Shown here: one piece after another, positions 9,087-18,478 of the stretch
How the letters are laid out: each line of letters opens with the position of its first letter
Position numbering within the stretch: position 1 is the first letter of the stretch
Assembly (NCBI RefSeq): GCF_016907795.1
Contig: NZ_JAFBCR010000001.1
Span: forward strand, 372,001 to 436,000
Reading direction: 5' to 3'
Length of the DNA: 64,000 nt
DNA from: Kocuria palustris
Lineage (GTDB): Bacteria; Actinomycetota; Actinomycetes; Actinomycetales; Micrococcaceae
Translations under genes and position numbers: made by a program
Notes under the pieces: generated by a model
What the model was told of the DNA's origin: nothing
The model's database searches: none
What the model saw: the letters and a program-made list of their open reading frames with translations, nothing else

Positions 9087-10214
9087 CTATTCGCCAGGAA
9101 ACAGCGGATCAAGGCCCGGCAACCCATTTGCCGTCAAATAGTGTGAGAAATTGTCGAAGAGATTGGCAATATTGTCGAAAAAGTCCGTGAGATCCAAGCG
9201 ACTCCTCACTCTGTCGGCGGTCAGCCCCGATACTTCTGAAAGTGGAAGATTTGGCAGATGCATGAACTCAGCCATTTCCTGCGTACGTGAGTCGTGGGTC
9301 ACCCACAGCGCAGGCCGCCCGCTGAGGAGCGTCGCCATGTTCACATGGAAGCGAGTCCCATAGGACCACGAGACGTGATGCCTATTGAAGTCGATCCACG
9401 ATCCCGCGTCTCGGAAAATCTTGAAATTGTTGCGATAGAACTCTTGAACTCGAAGCTCATCGATATCAGACGCCCTCTCATTCAGGATGCCATTGAAATA
9501 ATAAGGCAACTCCGGGGATGCCCCAGCCTGCAGTTTCTTATGGTAGATGAAACCAGACCGCGAGACAGGCTCTAACAGATATGCTCCTGATCGAATCGCT
9601 TCGACTAGGAGGTCCCTCTCGCCAGGACGCTGAAGATTCGTCACGCTCACGCCGTGTCGGCCAGGCTCCTTGACCCCTCCCATCCATAGCTCTCGGAGCG
9701 AACGTATCCCCTCGGGTCGGGCATAAAGGGACGGACACCCGGTGACGTACGCATTCTGAACTCCGCAGAGCTCCTCCAACACCTTCTTTGTGAAAGGCCC
9801 GCGAACACCAAGCAGCTCGCACTTCGATGAGAGGAACTGCATGAGCTCCGTCGCCTCCGGAGGAAGACTGATGGAGTCGAGGTCCATGGATTCTGACTGA
9901 ACGCCGAGCCCGAAAACAACGATCGGCTTCTCGTACTTCTTCAAAGAATTCAGTAGCCGCGAGTAGGGGGAGCCGTCGGGAAGATCGCTCCTAAGCACAT
10001 TTGCCAGCACCAGGGCCACATGCGAGGAATGTTCGTTGATGTATTGTCTAAAGTTTCGCGCTCCCGATAGTCTAAACATCGGGTCACTCTGATGAACAGC
10101 ATTCGGCAGAATTCTAAGGGGAGCCATCGTATGAATCATGTCCCCAGAATTTCCGTTCACTTCTTCAGGAAATTCGTGAGGAAGATCCCATTTGCCACCC
10201 ACAACTGCAATCAT
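9087..10214 (-). CDS. Polysaccharide pyruvyl transferase family protein
   Basis: A 375-residue protein of the CsaB/WcaK-like pyruvyl transferase family, which moves pyruvate from phosphoenolpyruvate to a sugar as a ketal, adding negative charge to surface polymers. Supporting motifs are VFGLGVQS, LLGVRGPFTKKVL, VTGCPSLY and the C-terminal YGTRFHVNMATLLSGRPALWVTHDSR. ATG 10214 is preceded by GGAGG at five bases. It is the last gene of the minus-strand polymer block. The DNA is clearly AT-richer than neighbouring chromosomal genes, with codons such as TTT, AAA and ATT, suggesting recent acquisition. Confidence 0.83.
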   Translation of the reverse strand: MIAVVGGKWDLPHEFPEEVNGNSGDMIHTMAPLRILPNAVHQSDPMFRLSGARNFRQYINEHSSHVALVLANVLRSDLPDGSPYSRLLNSLKKYEKPIVVFGLGVQSESMDLDSISLPPEATELMQFLSSKCELLGVRGPFTKKVLEELCGVQNAYVTGCPSLYARPEGIRSLRELWMGGVKEPGRHGVSVTNLQRPGERDLLVEAIRSGAYLLEPVSRSGFIYHKKLQAGASPELPYYFNGILNERASDIDELRVQEFYRNNFKIFRDAGSWIDFNRHHVSWSYGTRFHVNMATLLSGRPALWVTHDSRTQEMAEFMHLPNLPLSEVSGLTADRVRSRLDLTDFFDNIANLFDNFSHYLTANGLPGLDPLFPGE

Positions 10215-10244
10215 TCAAACCTCCGAGAATTTTTCAAAAACTTC

Positions 10245-11405
10245 TCACCACGTGGCTCCGGGAAATTTGTGGAACATCTTCATGACGGCCACTATTCTGC
10301 GGATCTCGTCCCAATCCTTCTCATCATACGTCTCGAGCCCCTCCTCGGACCGGCGCACGGCAAGACCGATGCCCCATGCCCCAGATGGGTCGACTTGCAG
10401 TGACGGATTCCATTTCCAATAGAAATCGAGATCCAAGTCCGCGATCAGGTCGAAAACCCCCTGAGGTGGTTTCATCCAGCGGGGGGACGAATGCGCTGAG
10501 AACTTGAACATCCCAGGCGCCAAGAAGTCCATGGCGAAACTGTTCCCATACTCCCCCACGCGAGCGGGACTCACCTCCCGTGCCAGCGTGGCAATCTCCG
10601 AGTGCTCCGGCAGAGCGTGATGAACCATTTGAAGCTTCCGGAAGTACTTCTCCGTATGAGGGTCGGCAAGCGATGCCAGTGAGTCCATGACCAGGTTAGG
10701 GAAGCGATCGACGACGAGGCGAGTCGTTCCGAATTCTGTGAGCCCTGCGACCGGGGCGACCCCCCGAAGCCCGGCGGCCCGGAATACCGCATGATCGGCA
10801 CTCGGATCGGCCCCTCTTCTGAAGTTCCAGGGGGAGGCTTCCAGGATGGACCCGAACGCCATGAAGGATGCCCCGATCGTTTCGGCGAGCAGCAATGTGC
10901 CAGCTCCCATGAAAGTCCAGTCCCCCTGAAACCCAGCGATATTTGTTTCGACGATGTGCGGTGTGAACCTCTCGAAGAACCCTCGTTCGCGTATGAATTT
11001 TCCTCCGAAGTCCATGGAGACCAGTTCGGTCGACTCGCGATCCAGCAGGGCCAGTGCTGCGAGCGAGTCGAATCCGCCGCTGAAGTTGAGTGCCAGTTTG
11101 TCACCGAGCGTCGGACTTGAGCCGACATTCAGTGGCGCATTCCACTCCGCCTGCGTGATCATCTCCAGTCGCTCGCGAGTGTCTCTTGTCACCGGCTCCA
11201 TGAGTTCGAACTCGTCGAACTTCGAACCGAACGTCGCAGCTATCACACATGCGATCAGATCTCCGTGCGGCCTCTTCGATCCGCTGGGAAGGCCGAACCA
11301 GAGAACGTGATCTTCGCCGTCGTATCGGCAGATCATCTCAAGACGCCCGGAGGCATCCATCTCCACGTCCCTGACCCTGAGCTTCCGGATCAGGCCGTCA
11401 GACAT
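10245..11405 (-). CDS. PP-loop ATP-pyrophosphatase (asparagine-synthetase-like) protein
   Basis: A 386-residue protein with an [12 protein letters not shown]-loop near residues 106-115, the hallmark of N-type ATP pyrophosphatases that adenylate a carboxylate before amide formation. It lacks the glutaminase half of AsnB. A substrate role on an uronic-acid sugar is inference from context (wecBC, pyruvyl transferase and acyltransferase in the same block). ATG 11405 is chosen because GAGGA precedes it by six bases; it overlaps the upstream acyltransferase stop by eight bases. An in-frame ATG at 11423 is less well supported. AT-richer than the flanks. Confidence 0.75.
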   Translation of the reverse strand: MSDGLIRKLRVRDVEMDASGRLEMICRYDGEDHVLWFGLPSGSKRPHGDLIACVIAATFGSKFDEFELMEPVTRDTRERLEMITQAEWNAPLNVGSSPTLGDKLALNFSGGFDSLAALALLDRESTELVSMDFGGKFIRERGFFERFTPHIVETNIAGFQGDWTFMGAGTLLLAETIGASFMAFGSILEASPWNFRRGADPSADHAVFRAAGLRGVAPVAGLTEFGTTRLVVDRFPNLVMDSLASLADPHTEKYFRKLQMVHHALPEHSEIATLAREVSPARVGEYGNSFAMDFLAPGMFKFSAHSSPRWMKPPQGVFDLIADLDLDFYWKWNPSLQVDPSGAWGIGLAVRRSEEGLETYDEKDWDEIRRIVAVMKMFHKFPGATW

Positions 11406-12156
11406 CGGATTCCTCAGGCTCAATGAGATCAGCTGCCCGAAGCACCCCTGGCTGCCACGGCTCGAAGTCGCTCCGGCTGCTGAAGTACTCCACCATTGCT
11501 TCTGGGGCGGAGAGGTCCTGATGTGCGAAGTGCTCGGGCGAGAACTGCCACCACGCCGTGTCCAGCAGGGAGTCAGACAGCCTGCTTGGGAACCGCATCT
11601 TGATGATGCGCGCCGGATTTCCTCCCACGATCGTGTATGGCGGTACGTCCTTCGTCACGGTCGAGTTCGCTGCGATGATGGCCCCGTCGCCGACCGAAAT
11701 CCCCCTGTTCAGGGTGACGCCTTGACCGATCCACACGTCGTTGCCGATGACGGGATAGGGCGCTTCCTTGACTCGCGGATCACCGGTCCTGAATTCACCG
11801 TCACCATGATCTTCATGGAAAGCACGGATGTTCGGTGCGATCCGATCGAAAGTGATGTTGGATGTCGTCAACCATTCTACGGGGTGGCGGGGTCCCGTGA
11901 CTGCCAGCCCCCATGAAATGCTGCAGTACCGACCGATCTTCAGGTACGGATTCAACGAAGAATGAGAGTATGAGAATGATCCGATGCTCGCAAGGCTTGC
12001 TCCGGCATACACGCCCGAATAGGCTTCCATCTCCATTCCGTCCGTGAATGTCAAAGTCTCGGGTCGTACACGATTTCCATTCTCGCGCCAGTTGAGGAAT
12101 ATTCGCTTTGACTGGAGAATTTCGGAAATCTCATCGTTCAGCTCGACAGTGGGCAT
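11398..12156 (-). CDS. Hexapeptide-repeat acyltransferase (CatB/xenobiotic acyltransferase type)
   Basis: A 252-residue left-handed beta-helix acyltransferase. Two blocks of hexad repeats are visible: [12 protein letters not shown]...[10 protein letters not shown], and the C-terminal [37 protein letters not shown] ending in the typical [14 protein letters not shown]. Family members transfer acetyl or other acyl groups from CoA to a hydroxyl or amine, here probably a sugar of the wall polymer (inference). GAGAGG lies upstream of ATG 12156. It is translationally coupled to the downstream PP-loop gene. Confidence 0.86.
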   Translation of the reverse strand: MPTVELNDEISEILQSKRIFLNWRENGNRVRPETLTFTDGMEMEAYSGVYAGASLASIGSFSYSHSSLNPYLKIGRYCSISWGLAVTGPRHPVEWLTTSNITFDRIAPNIRAFHEDHGDGEFRTGDPRVKEAPYPVIGNDVWIGQGVTLNRGISVGDGAIIAANSTVTKDVPPYTIVGGNPARIIKMRFPSRLSDSLLDTAWWQFSPEHFAHQDLSAPEAMVEYFSSRSDFEPWQPGVLRAADLIEPEESDV

Positions 12157-12222
12157 TGATGGGCCTCTCGTGCAGTCGCATTCTAGAATTCAAAATGTTC
12201 TATACGGAATTATCTAGCCGAT

Positions 12223-13875
12223 TCAAGAGTCAAGTAACTGGTCGATGGGCAGGTTGATCGTCCCAGTCCGTGCCAGATTTGCTCGCACTGTGCTGACGGC
12301 TTCATGGTCGTCCCACGGTCCCAGCAGTGTGGCGATGAGACGGTGACGTCCTCTGGCGTGGAAGGTGGCCACATCGTTCTGTGCGCGCTTCTTCCAGCCT
12401 GAGGAGGTCCATCCGATCATCGGATTCTCCTGTCCCCGCCTGACCGAGGTCTCCAATGGGTCAGAGAGCAAGGTGATGGGCATGGACTTACCCTCAGCGC
12501 TGAGTTGGAAGCCGGCCCCATCGGCGGTTGCGCGTGCAGTCCGATTGATGTGCCATCGCTGCTCGATGCCCACCGGTTCGTCTGCGGCCACTTCGTCGAT
12601 CACGATGACGCTTTCGACTGCCTCGAGGTAGATGACGCGGCGCACGATCTTCACGCCGCGATATGTCGAGTCCGACAAGATCATGTCGACATGATCGACG
12701 GTCTCCTCCCGGTGCACCAGCTGGACTTCTCGGCTCCGGATCTGGGCCCGCTCGGGGATCACGATGAGGTTGTGAGCGTCGCGTGATGTGACGTACCGCC
12801 GAGTGGGCGAGCTGCCGTAGTGGAAGCGGCCTTGGTCCTCGATCCACGAGACCCCGTCACGACAGAAGGTGATGCCGCCGCCGTCGCGATGTCCATGAGG
12901 CTTGGTCTGCGAGCCGAAGGTCACGCTGAGGAAGGTCTCCTCCTGGAACGGCCGGTCGATCCCCCACCCGCTGCGCAGGAAAGCGTAGCCCGCATCATAG
13001 ATTGCGATCCGGCGAGGCGGCGCCTTGCCGGATGCTCCCTTGTTCGACACGTAGTCGGTGTACGGATGCCCGATATCGCGCGGCGATGAGCCGTCCGTAT
13101 CCCCGATGCGCACGAAACGTCCCAGCGGGATGGTCTCGTGTGCCAATGCCTCGGGTGCCAGATCCATTCGTCCGGCGGCGGCCGGACGAGGCACGCCCTC
13201 CAGATCCAGCCGACGCATGACCTGGCTCCACCACAGATAGTTCTGCCGGTGGTAGCCAACCGACCCCTCTTCATTCATCCCTTGTGCGTCCCAGGCTGAC
13301 TCACACATCTGGTTGAGCCGGTCCACCGCTAATTCCATGGCCCGCTTGTCCTCGAGCGCAGCACCTGCAACGAACAGTCCCACGTTCTGGTGCATGCCGT
13401 GATTGGCCTTCTTCAGATGCGCCGGGTTCGAGAGCCAGCGGACGTGGTCCTCCAGGCTGTCCACGATCCACGACTCCTCGCCCACGAGCTCCAAGCCGTG
13501 GCACAGCTCAAGGGCGCGGATGCCATCGGTCATATCGATCCAGGCCCATTTCGACTTCGAGCTGCCGGGAGGGTTCGCGCTCACCCAGGACCGTGCGTAG
13601 TGCTCCCACATCCAGGCCGACGCCTCGTCGCCGCGCAGCGCGCTTCGGCGCAATGGATCCAGCCACCTCAGCATGTGGTACTGGAACTGCCAGTTGCCGT
13701 CCTTGAACGGGTCCTCGGTCCACGTCGGTTCCTCCGGCAAGGACCACGTCTTATGAGGGGGCATGGTCAGTTTCCTGCGCAGCAGCGCATCCACCAGGTC
13801 CCTCTCTTCAGCCTCAGGCTTCGAGATGAAGTGCGTTCCGAGCGCCTGTCGGGCACCCGCTTCAATGTTCACCAT
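12223..13875 (-). CDS. Heparinase II/III family protein (polysaccharide lyase-like)
   Basis: A 550-residue protein. The N-terminal ~300 residues are helical like the alpha/alpha toroid (NHGMHQNVGLFVAGAAL with conserved Asn-His). The C-terminal half has the heparinase II/III signature: TFGSQTKPHGHRDGGGITF, then WIEDQGRFHYG and SRDAHNLIVI. These lyases cleave uronic-acid-containing glycans by beta-elimination. No signal peptide or membrane segment is present, so the product looks cytoplasmic, unusual for a degradative lyase. It could trim or edit lipid-linked polymer. ATG 13875 has GAGAGGAGA upstream. It lies between the acyltransferase and a CgeB/GT2 transferase. Confidence 0.85.
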   Translation of the reverse strand: MVNIEAGARQALGTHFISKPEAEERDLVDALLRRKLTMPPHKTWSLPEEPTWTEDPFKDGNWQFQYHMLRWLDPLRRSALRGDEASAWMWEHYARSWVSANPPGSSKSKWAWIDMTDGIRALELCHGLELVGEESWIVDSLEDHVRWLSNPAHLKKANHGMHQNVGLFVAGAALEDKRAMELAVDRLNQMCESAWDAQGMNEEGSVGYHRQNYLWWSQVMRRLDLEGVPRPAAAGRMDLAPEALAHETIPLGRFVRIGDTDGSSPRDIGHPYTDYVSNKGASGKAPPRRIAIYDAGYAFLRSGWGIDRPFQEETFLSVTFGSQTKPHGHRDGGGITFCRDGVSWIEDQGRFHYGSSPTRRYVTSRDAHNLIVIPERAQIRSREVQLVHREETVDHVDMILSDSTYRGVKIVRRVIYLEAVESVIVIDEVAADEPVGIEQRWHINRTARATADGAGFQLSAEGKSMPITLLSDPLETSVRRGQENPMIGWTSSGWKKRAQNDVATFHARGRHRLIATLLGPWDDHEAVSTVRANLARTGTINLPIDQLLDS

Positions 13876-13969
13876 GGCGGGTCTCCTCTCCGGATCGCGT
13901 CCGAGGTCATCAGGCCCCGGAGCCCATCACCGAGCTCGCATCGATCAGTTGCTCCCGCCTCTTGCTCCT

Positions 13970-16741
13970 TCACCGCGCTGGTGAGGTTTCGGTCACGATG
14001 TTCTCCTCCATCTGCGCCCTGTCCGTTCGCGGCACGACAGACAGCCTCTCCCGGCCTCCCTCATCGACTTGCGCGTCGATTTCGATGTCATAGATCGCCG
14101 CCAGCTGATCTATCAGCTCACGGCATTCATCACGGACCTCATCGGCCACGTTCTCGTTGAACTTCCGCAGCATCCAGCCGTCGAAGAACGGATCGGCACG
14201 CTTCTCGCAGTATGTATCCATGAGTCCAACGTCCCGGAGCCACTTCGAGCGCGCTCCCTCCATGGGGAGGTATTTGCGGTAGAAGCCGGGGCCCACCGTG
14301 TTCACCATCGAGTTGGACACGGATCCGTAGTAGACGTGGATCGATTCCGGCACGGACGCCACCCGACGGGCTCCGTGGAGCATCTGCTGGAAGGCGAAGG
14401 AGTCCTGCCCCAGCGCGCCCAGCGGCTGATGAAGACCGATCTGCCGAAGCCATCGGACATCCGCCACGAGCGCCTGGATCGACATGGGCTGGAAATTGGT
14501 GCGGGACAGCGCGTCTTCGACCGACTCGAGCTCGCCTTCTCGGCTCTTGGGCAGGTGACGCTTGAGGTGCAGGTTGTTGTTGACCTTCCACCGCCGCGTC
14601 GACAGCTTCAGCATGTTACCGATCGCGAACTGGGCACCGGTGCGCTTCACCTTGTCCAGCAGGCGGGCGTAGCCGTCGCCGAGTGCTTCGTTGTCCGGGT
14701 CCAGGTAGGTGACGTACGGCGCCGACGCCAAGTCCAGTCCCTGGTTCCGCGGACGAGACGCGCTTCCGGAGCCTCCCGTCGGGTTGGCACAGGCCCTGAC
14801 CTGCCGAGGGAAGCGACGCGCCAGGTCTTCCACGACCTGAATTGTGATCCCATCGGTGGAGCCGTCGTCGATCAGCAGGATCTCCATGCGATCGAAGATC
14901 GACGAGCGCTGCAGGGATCGGAAGCACTTGGACACCAAGTACTGGCCGTTGTTGTACACCGGGACGATCACAGTCAGCAGAGGATCTCCCGCCCGGGCCG
15001 CTGGTGCAGTCCCCACGATCCGGGGAGCCTCCTCACCGGACGTGGCCGGTGAGGAGAGGGCCACGGTGTCGGCCGGCGCCGTATCGACGCCGAACGGGTC
15101 GATGGCGTAGGCCCCGCCCGTGATCACGCTGCCAGCGATGTACCGACGACCTGCGTCCGATTCCAGCCACAGTGCGCTGCGACCGGCATCCGCGACCTGC
15201 GGAACGAATTCATGCTCCTCCGCATGGACCACTTCGCCTCGACGTTCGTGCGCGATCCGCGTGATGACCGGCGACTCGGTGTAGGCGAATCCGTTGACCA
15301 TGTCCTGGGCGTGGAAGGGCCCGTAGTCGTAGCTCGGATCGATGTGCAGAGCGACATCGAACTCGGAGCATCTGGCTGCGAGCTCATCCCTGCTCAGAAC
15401 GTCTGCCGAGACAGTCTGCCGATCCGCTATCTCGTGCACGCGCTGGGTAATCTCGTCTGCGGTGACGGCGACCCGCGGTTGGGAATTCGTGGTATCGAAA
15501 CCGGCGGCCGTGAGGATACTGCCCATCTTCTCATGGGCCGCGTGATCGCGAAAGGCACCGCGCAGCCCGGACATCTGCGCCCGGTACCGCTCCTCGCCGC
15601 TGACCGCGTCCAGAGTCCGTCCCACATCTCCGACCTCGTCGATCAGCTGGATCTCTGGGAAGAAGTTGTTGACCGCCATGGAGTAATTCGACAGGACGAA
15701 GCCGCCCATGGCCATGAGCTCGACGGCCCTGTTCGCGTACATGGTGGGGCTCGTGCGCACCGAGTTCACATTCAGATGGACGTCCATGACCCGCTGGATC
15801 CGCATCAGCTCGTCATGGCCAACGCCTGGTCCGATGAAGGGCAGGTACTCCTCGGGGTAGAAGTACTTGGGATCGCCCAGAGACGTGTTGCGGTCCATGA
15901 TCAGAAGGTCTCGCCCGCTGGAGAGCACCCCGTCGAAGAGCGTCTTCGCTCCGGAGCGGCGCTCCGGGTACTTGTGACGCAGCCAGGATCCCGCGAACAG
16001 CACTTCCTGCCGCCGGAACCGACGTGAGCCGATCGGGTGATGCAGACGAGGATTCACGCCGAAAGAGACGGCAGTCACGCTTTTGGCGCGGGGGCAGCTC
16101 TCCGTGTAGTTCGGGACCTTGTTCTCATCGGAGGTCACGATGTGATCAGCTTCCCGGGCGAGCTGAAGGAACTTCGCGTAGTTCGGCGGATCCTCCTTGG
16201 AGTAGAAGATCACCGGGACGTCGAGCATCCTGCACAGCGGGATGACTTCCGCGCGCAGCAGCTTGTCGGCGTGCAGAGTCCCGTGCCAGTCCTCGAACCT
16301 GCCGCGCCACGTGGAGGCCAACAGGAGGACATCCGCCCACTTGATCGTGTCACGCCAGTTGTCCGGCGAGAGGTAGCGGATATCGGCGGTTCCATCGAGC
16401 GTATCGAAGAGGAATGTATCGGCCAGCAGCGCGACCTTCACCGCATGAGGCCTGAGCGATAAGGAACCGCTGGCGCCCGGCAGACTGTCAGCCTGCGCCC
16501 TGATCTCATCCACCAGGTCATCGCGGCTGGTCGCAGCGCGAACTTCTTCGTATTCGGCAGGTGACGACGGTCGATCCCAGATGACTCGATGAGGATCCCG
16601 CTCGAGCTGCTCACGGAAGGCCATGGAGCCGTAGAATGAGATGTCCTCCATCGCAGAGGCCTGCTTGTGCTCCAGCTCCCGGATTCGTCCCCGGACCTTT
16701 GCCCTGCGCGTACGGACCTTGACGTTCTCCTTGCGACTCAT
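13970..16741 (-). CDS. Bifunctional glycosyltransferase, CgeB-like GT1 domain plus GT2 domain (paralogue A)
   Basis: A 923-residue protein. A basic N-terminal coiled region (to ~60) precedes a CgeB/glycosyl transferase 1-type domain (about 110-430; KEDPPNYAKF, SFGVNPRLHHP, VLFAGSW, MRIQRVMDVHLNVNSV, ANRAVELMAMGGFVLSNY). A GT2 domain (about 586-800) carries TVIVPVYNNG, LIDDGSTDG and YLDPDNEA. The C-terminal tail is helical. No membrane segments; presumably cytoplasmic, adding two sugars in polymer growth or linkage-unit assembly. ATG 16741 overlaps the stop of the upstream coiled-coil gene (ATGA), so the two are coupled. It is homologous along its whole length to the interrupted gene at 18698-21472 and shares domain order with 22040-23995. 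Confidence 0.88.
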   Translation of the reverse strand: MSRKENVKVRTRRAKVRGRIRELEHKQASAMEDISFYGSMAFREQLERDPHRVIWDRPSSPAEYEEVRAATSRDDLVDEIRAQADSLPGASGSLSLRPHAVKVALLADTFLFDTLDGTADIRYLSPDNWRDTIKWADVLLLASTWRGRFEDWHGTLHADKLLRAEVIPLCRMLDVPVIFYSKEDPPNYAKFLQLAREADHIVTSDENKVPNYTESCPRAKSVTAVSFGVNPRLHHPIGSRRFRRQEVLFAGSWLRHKYPERRSGAKTLFDGVLSSGRDLLIMDRNTSLGDPKYFYPEEYLPFIGPGVGHDELMRIQRVMDVHLNVNSVRTSPTMYANRAVELMAMGGFVLSNYSMAVNNFFPEIQLIDEVGDVGRTLDAVSGEERYRAQMSGLRGAFRDHAAHEKMGSILTAAGFDTTNSQPRVAVTADEITQRVHEIADRQTVSADVLSRDELAARCSEFDVALHIDPSYDYGPFHAQDMVNGFAYTESPVITRIAHERRGEVVHAEEHEFVPQVADAGRSALWLESDAGRRYIAGSVITGGAYAIDPFGVDTAPADTVALSSPATSGEEAPRIVGTAPAARAGDPLLTVIVPVYNNGQYLVSKCFRSLQRSSIFDRMEILLIDDGSTDGITIQVVEDLARRFPRQVRACANPTGGSGSASRPRNQGLDLASAPYVTYLDPDNEALGDGYARLLDKVKRTGAQFAIGNMLKLSTRRWKVNNNLHLKRHLPKSREGELESVEDALSRTNFQPMSIQALVADVRWLRQIGLHQPLGALGQDSFAFQQMLHGARRVASVPESIHVYYGSVSNSMVNTVGPGFYRKYLPMEGARSKWLRDVGLMDTYCEKRADPFFDGWMLRKFNENVADEVRDECRELIDQLAAIYDIEIDAQVDEGGRERLSVVPRTDRAQMEENIVTETSPAR

Positions 16742-17133
16742 GAGCCCATCCTCTTTCGCATCTGCCAGTACTGGCGCTTCACCTTCAGCGGAACTGACGA
16801 CTTGAGCATCCTCTTGACGTCGCCGAGGCCGGGACGTCTGCTGTTCAGCCGGTCGATCTCCCTGCCCCGCGCGTAGGCCAACTCTGAGAAGTCCCGCCGT
16901 TGCTGGGTCGTCCGCCGCAGTTCGGACTCCAGCCACAGGATCTTCTTCTGCCGTCGAGCGAGCTCCTCCTTGGCCTCCGCATCACGCCTGTCGATCATGC
17001 CCAGAAAGGCGATCTCCTTCTGATAGCTCTTAGCCAGCTCACCGCTGAGTCGCTCGATATCGTGGGCCTGGCGGATCAGTGTCGCTTGCAGGCGCCTTCG
17101 GAAGGATTCCTCATCAGCATCGGACGCGGCCAT
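16738..17133 (-). CDS. Small coiled-coil protein, partner of CgeB/GT2 transferase A
   Basis: 131 residues, charged and predicted largely helical, with heptad-like runs (DIERLSGELAKSYQKEI, KILWLESELRRTTQQ) and a basic C-terminus. No catalytic motif. GAGGAG precedes ATG 17133 by about six bases, and the stop overlaps the transferase ATG by four bases. The same pairing occurs at 21469-21794 upstream of the paralogue, where LSKELAASYRKEL matches LSGELAKSYQKEI. The conserved coupling suggests a scaffold or chaperone for the transferase (inference). An 11-base G/C homopolymer lies 25 bases upstream of its start. Confidence 0.8.
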   Translation of the reverse strand: MAASDADEESFRRRLQATLIRQAHDIERLSGELAKSYQKEIAFLGMIDRRDAEAKEELARRQKKILWLESELRRTTQQRRDFSELAYARGREIDRLNSRRPGLGDVKRMLKSSVPLKVKRQYWQMRKRMGS

Positions 17134-17157
17134 TTGGCTCTCCTCACGTGGAGCTTC

Positions 17158-17168
17158 GGGGGGGGGGG
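17158..17168. repeat. Homopolymer of 11 G (C on the coding strand)
   Basis: An uninterrupted run of eleven G on the plus strand in the 66-base gap between the wecC stop (17200) and the coiled-coil gene start (17133). Long G/C runs are prone to slippage; here it could alter the leader of the downstream gene pair. Confidence 0.9.
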
Positions 17169-17199
17169 ATGGAGGATATTCTCAGCGTGATCGGGCTAC

Positions 17200-18462
17200 T
17201 TAGCGCCAGAGGCCCTTGGTGTCCACCACAGCCTTGCCCTTCAGCGCCGCAGCAGGAACAGCCTTGAACTCATCGTGATCCACCAGCACCAGCACCACAT
17301 CAGCACGCTCGATCGCCTCCGCAGTCTCGGCCAGCTCCACATTCGCCAACCCAGACAGCACCTCCGGCAACTCCGACACATTCGGCTCCACCGCCAACAC
17401 CGAGACCTCAGGCATCGACTCAGCCAGATCCTTGGCGATGTTCAACGCCGGCGACTCCCGCAGATCATCGATATTCGCCTTGAACGCCAACCCCAGCGCC
17501 GCCACCACAGGCCTCTGGCGACCAGCCAGCGCCTCACGCACCTTGCCGATCACCCACCGCGGCTTCCCGTCATTGACCTCACGCGCCGTGCGGATCAGAT
17601 TCGAGTTCTCCCGATCCGAGGACACGATGAACCACGGATCCACCGCGATGCAGTGCCCACCCACACCCGGACCCGGCTGCAGGATGTTCACCCGCGGATG
17701 ATGATTGGCAAGCTCGATCAGCTCCCACACATCGATCCCCAGCTTGTCCGAGATCAACGACAGCTCATTCGCGAAAGCGATGTTCACATCACGGAACGAG
17801 TTCTCCGTCAGCTTCGCCATCTCCGCCGTGACGTCATCCGTGACCAGCAGCTCACCCTCACAGAACGTGGCATACACAGCCTTGCCCCGAGCGGCCGCCT
17901 CCGCAGTCATGCCACCGATGATCCGATCATTCGTGACCAGCTCCTCCATCGCACGCCCGGGCAGGATCCGCTCCGGGCAGTACGCCATATGGATCAGCTT
18001 CTTACCGCCCTGGGCCGCCTCCTCCGGATCCACCGTCAGATCCGGCCGAGCCTCCGTCAGCACCCGACCCAGCAGACGCGTGGTCTGCGGCGGCGAGGTC
18101 GACTCCAGGATCACCAGCTCATCACCCTCAAGCAGCGGAGCAATGCTGCGACCAGCCGCCTCGATATACGAGGTATCCCCCACAAAGTCATCCTTGAACG
18201 GCGTCGGCACCGCGATCACGAACGCATCACCATGCTGCATCTCCGTCGAAGCCGTCAGCTGACCGGACTCCACCGCACGCTTGAGCTCCTCCTCCAGGCC
18301 CGGCTCCACGATCGTGACCTCACCACGAGCCACCCGCTCCACCACAGACTCATTCACATCCACGCCCTTGACCCGCACACCGCTGTTCGCCAGCGTCACC
18401 GCGGTCGGCAGGCCGATATAGCCCAACCCCACGAACACGACAGTCTGCTCGGTCTCACTCAT
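17200..18462 (-). CDS. wecC: UDP-N-acetyl-D-mannosamine dehydrogenase WecC, copy 2 (complete)
   Basis: 420 residues; oxidises UDP-ManNAc at C6 using two NAD+ to give UDP-ManNAcA. The N-terminal Rossmann motif GLGYIGLP spans residues 12-19, the central domain includes LTENSFRDVNIAFANELS, and the catalytic cysteine near residue 270 lies in GPGVGGHCIAVDPWF. The C-terminal UDP-binding domain contains GLAFKANIDDLRESPA. ATG 18462 is preferred over GTG 18468, with AAGGA about nine bases upstream. It lies between the interrupted CgeB/GT2 gene and the intact one, on the same strand. The first ~335 codons are duplicated at 1-1007. Confidence 0.95.
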   Translation of the reverse strand: MSETEQTVVFVGLGYIGLPTAVTLANSGVRVKGVDVNESVVERVARGEVTIVEPGLEEELKRAVESGQLTASTEMQHGDAFVIAVPTPFKDDFVGDTSYIEAAGRSIAPLLEGDELVILESTSPPQTTRLLGRVLTEARPDLTVDPEEAAQGGKKLIHMAYCPERILPGRAMEELVTNDRIIGGMTAEAAARGKAVYATFCEGELLVTDDVTAEMAKLTENSFRDVNIAFANELSLISDKLGIDVWELIELANHHPRVNILQPGPGVGGHCIAVDPWFIVSSDRENSNLIRTAREVNDGKPRWVIGKVREALAGRQRPVVAALGLAFKANIDDLRESPALNIAKDLAESMPEVSVLAVEPNVSELPEVLSGLANVELAETAEAIERADVVLVLVDHDEFKAVPAAALKGKAVVDTKGLWR

Positions 18463-18478
18463 GTGCACTCATCCTTGA
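17456..18478. repeat. Direct repeat, right copy (wecC duplication)
   Basis: Matches 1-1023 with ten mismatches by eye, in the same orientation. The match continues through the wecC start and about 15 bases of leader, then stops sharply. Because the left copy is cut by the window, the full length of the duplication is unknown. Confidence 0.93.
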
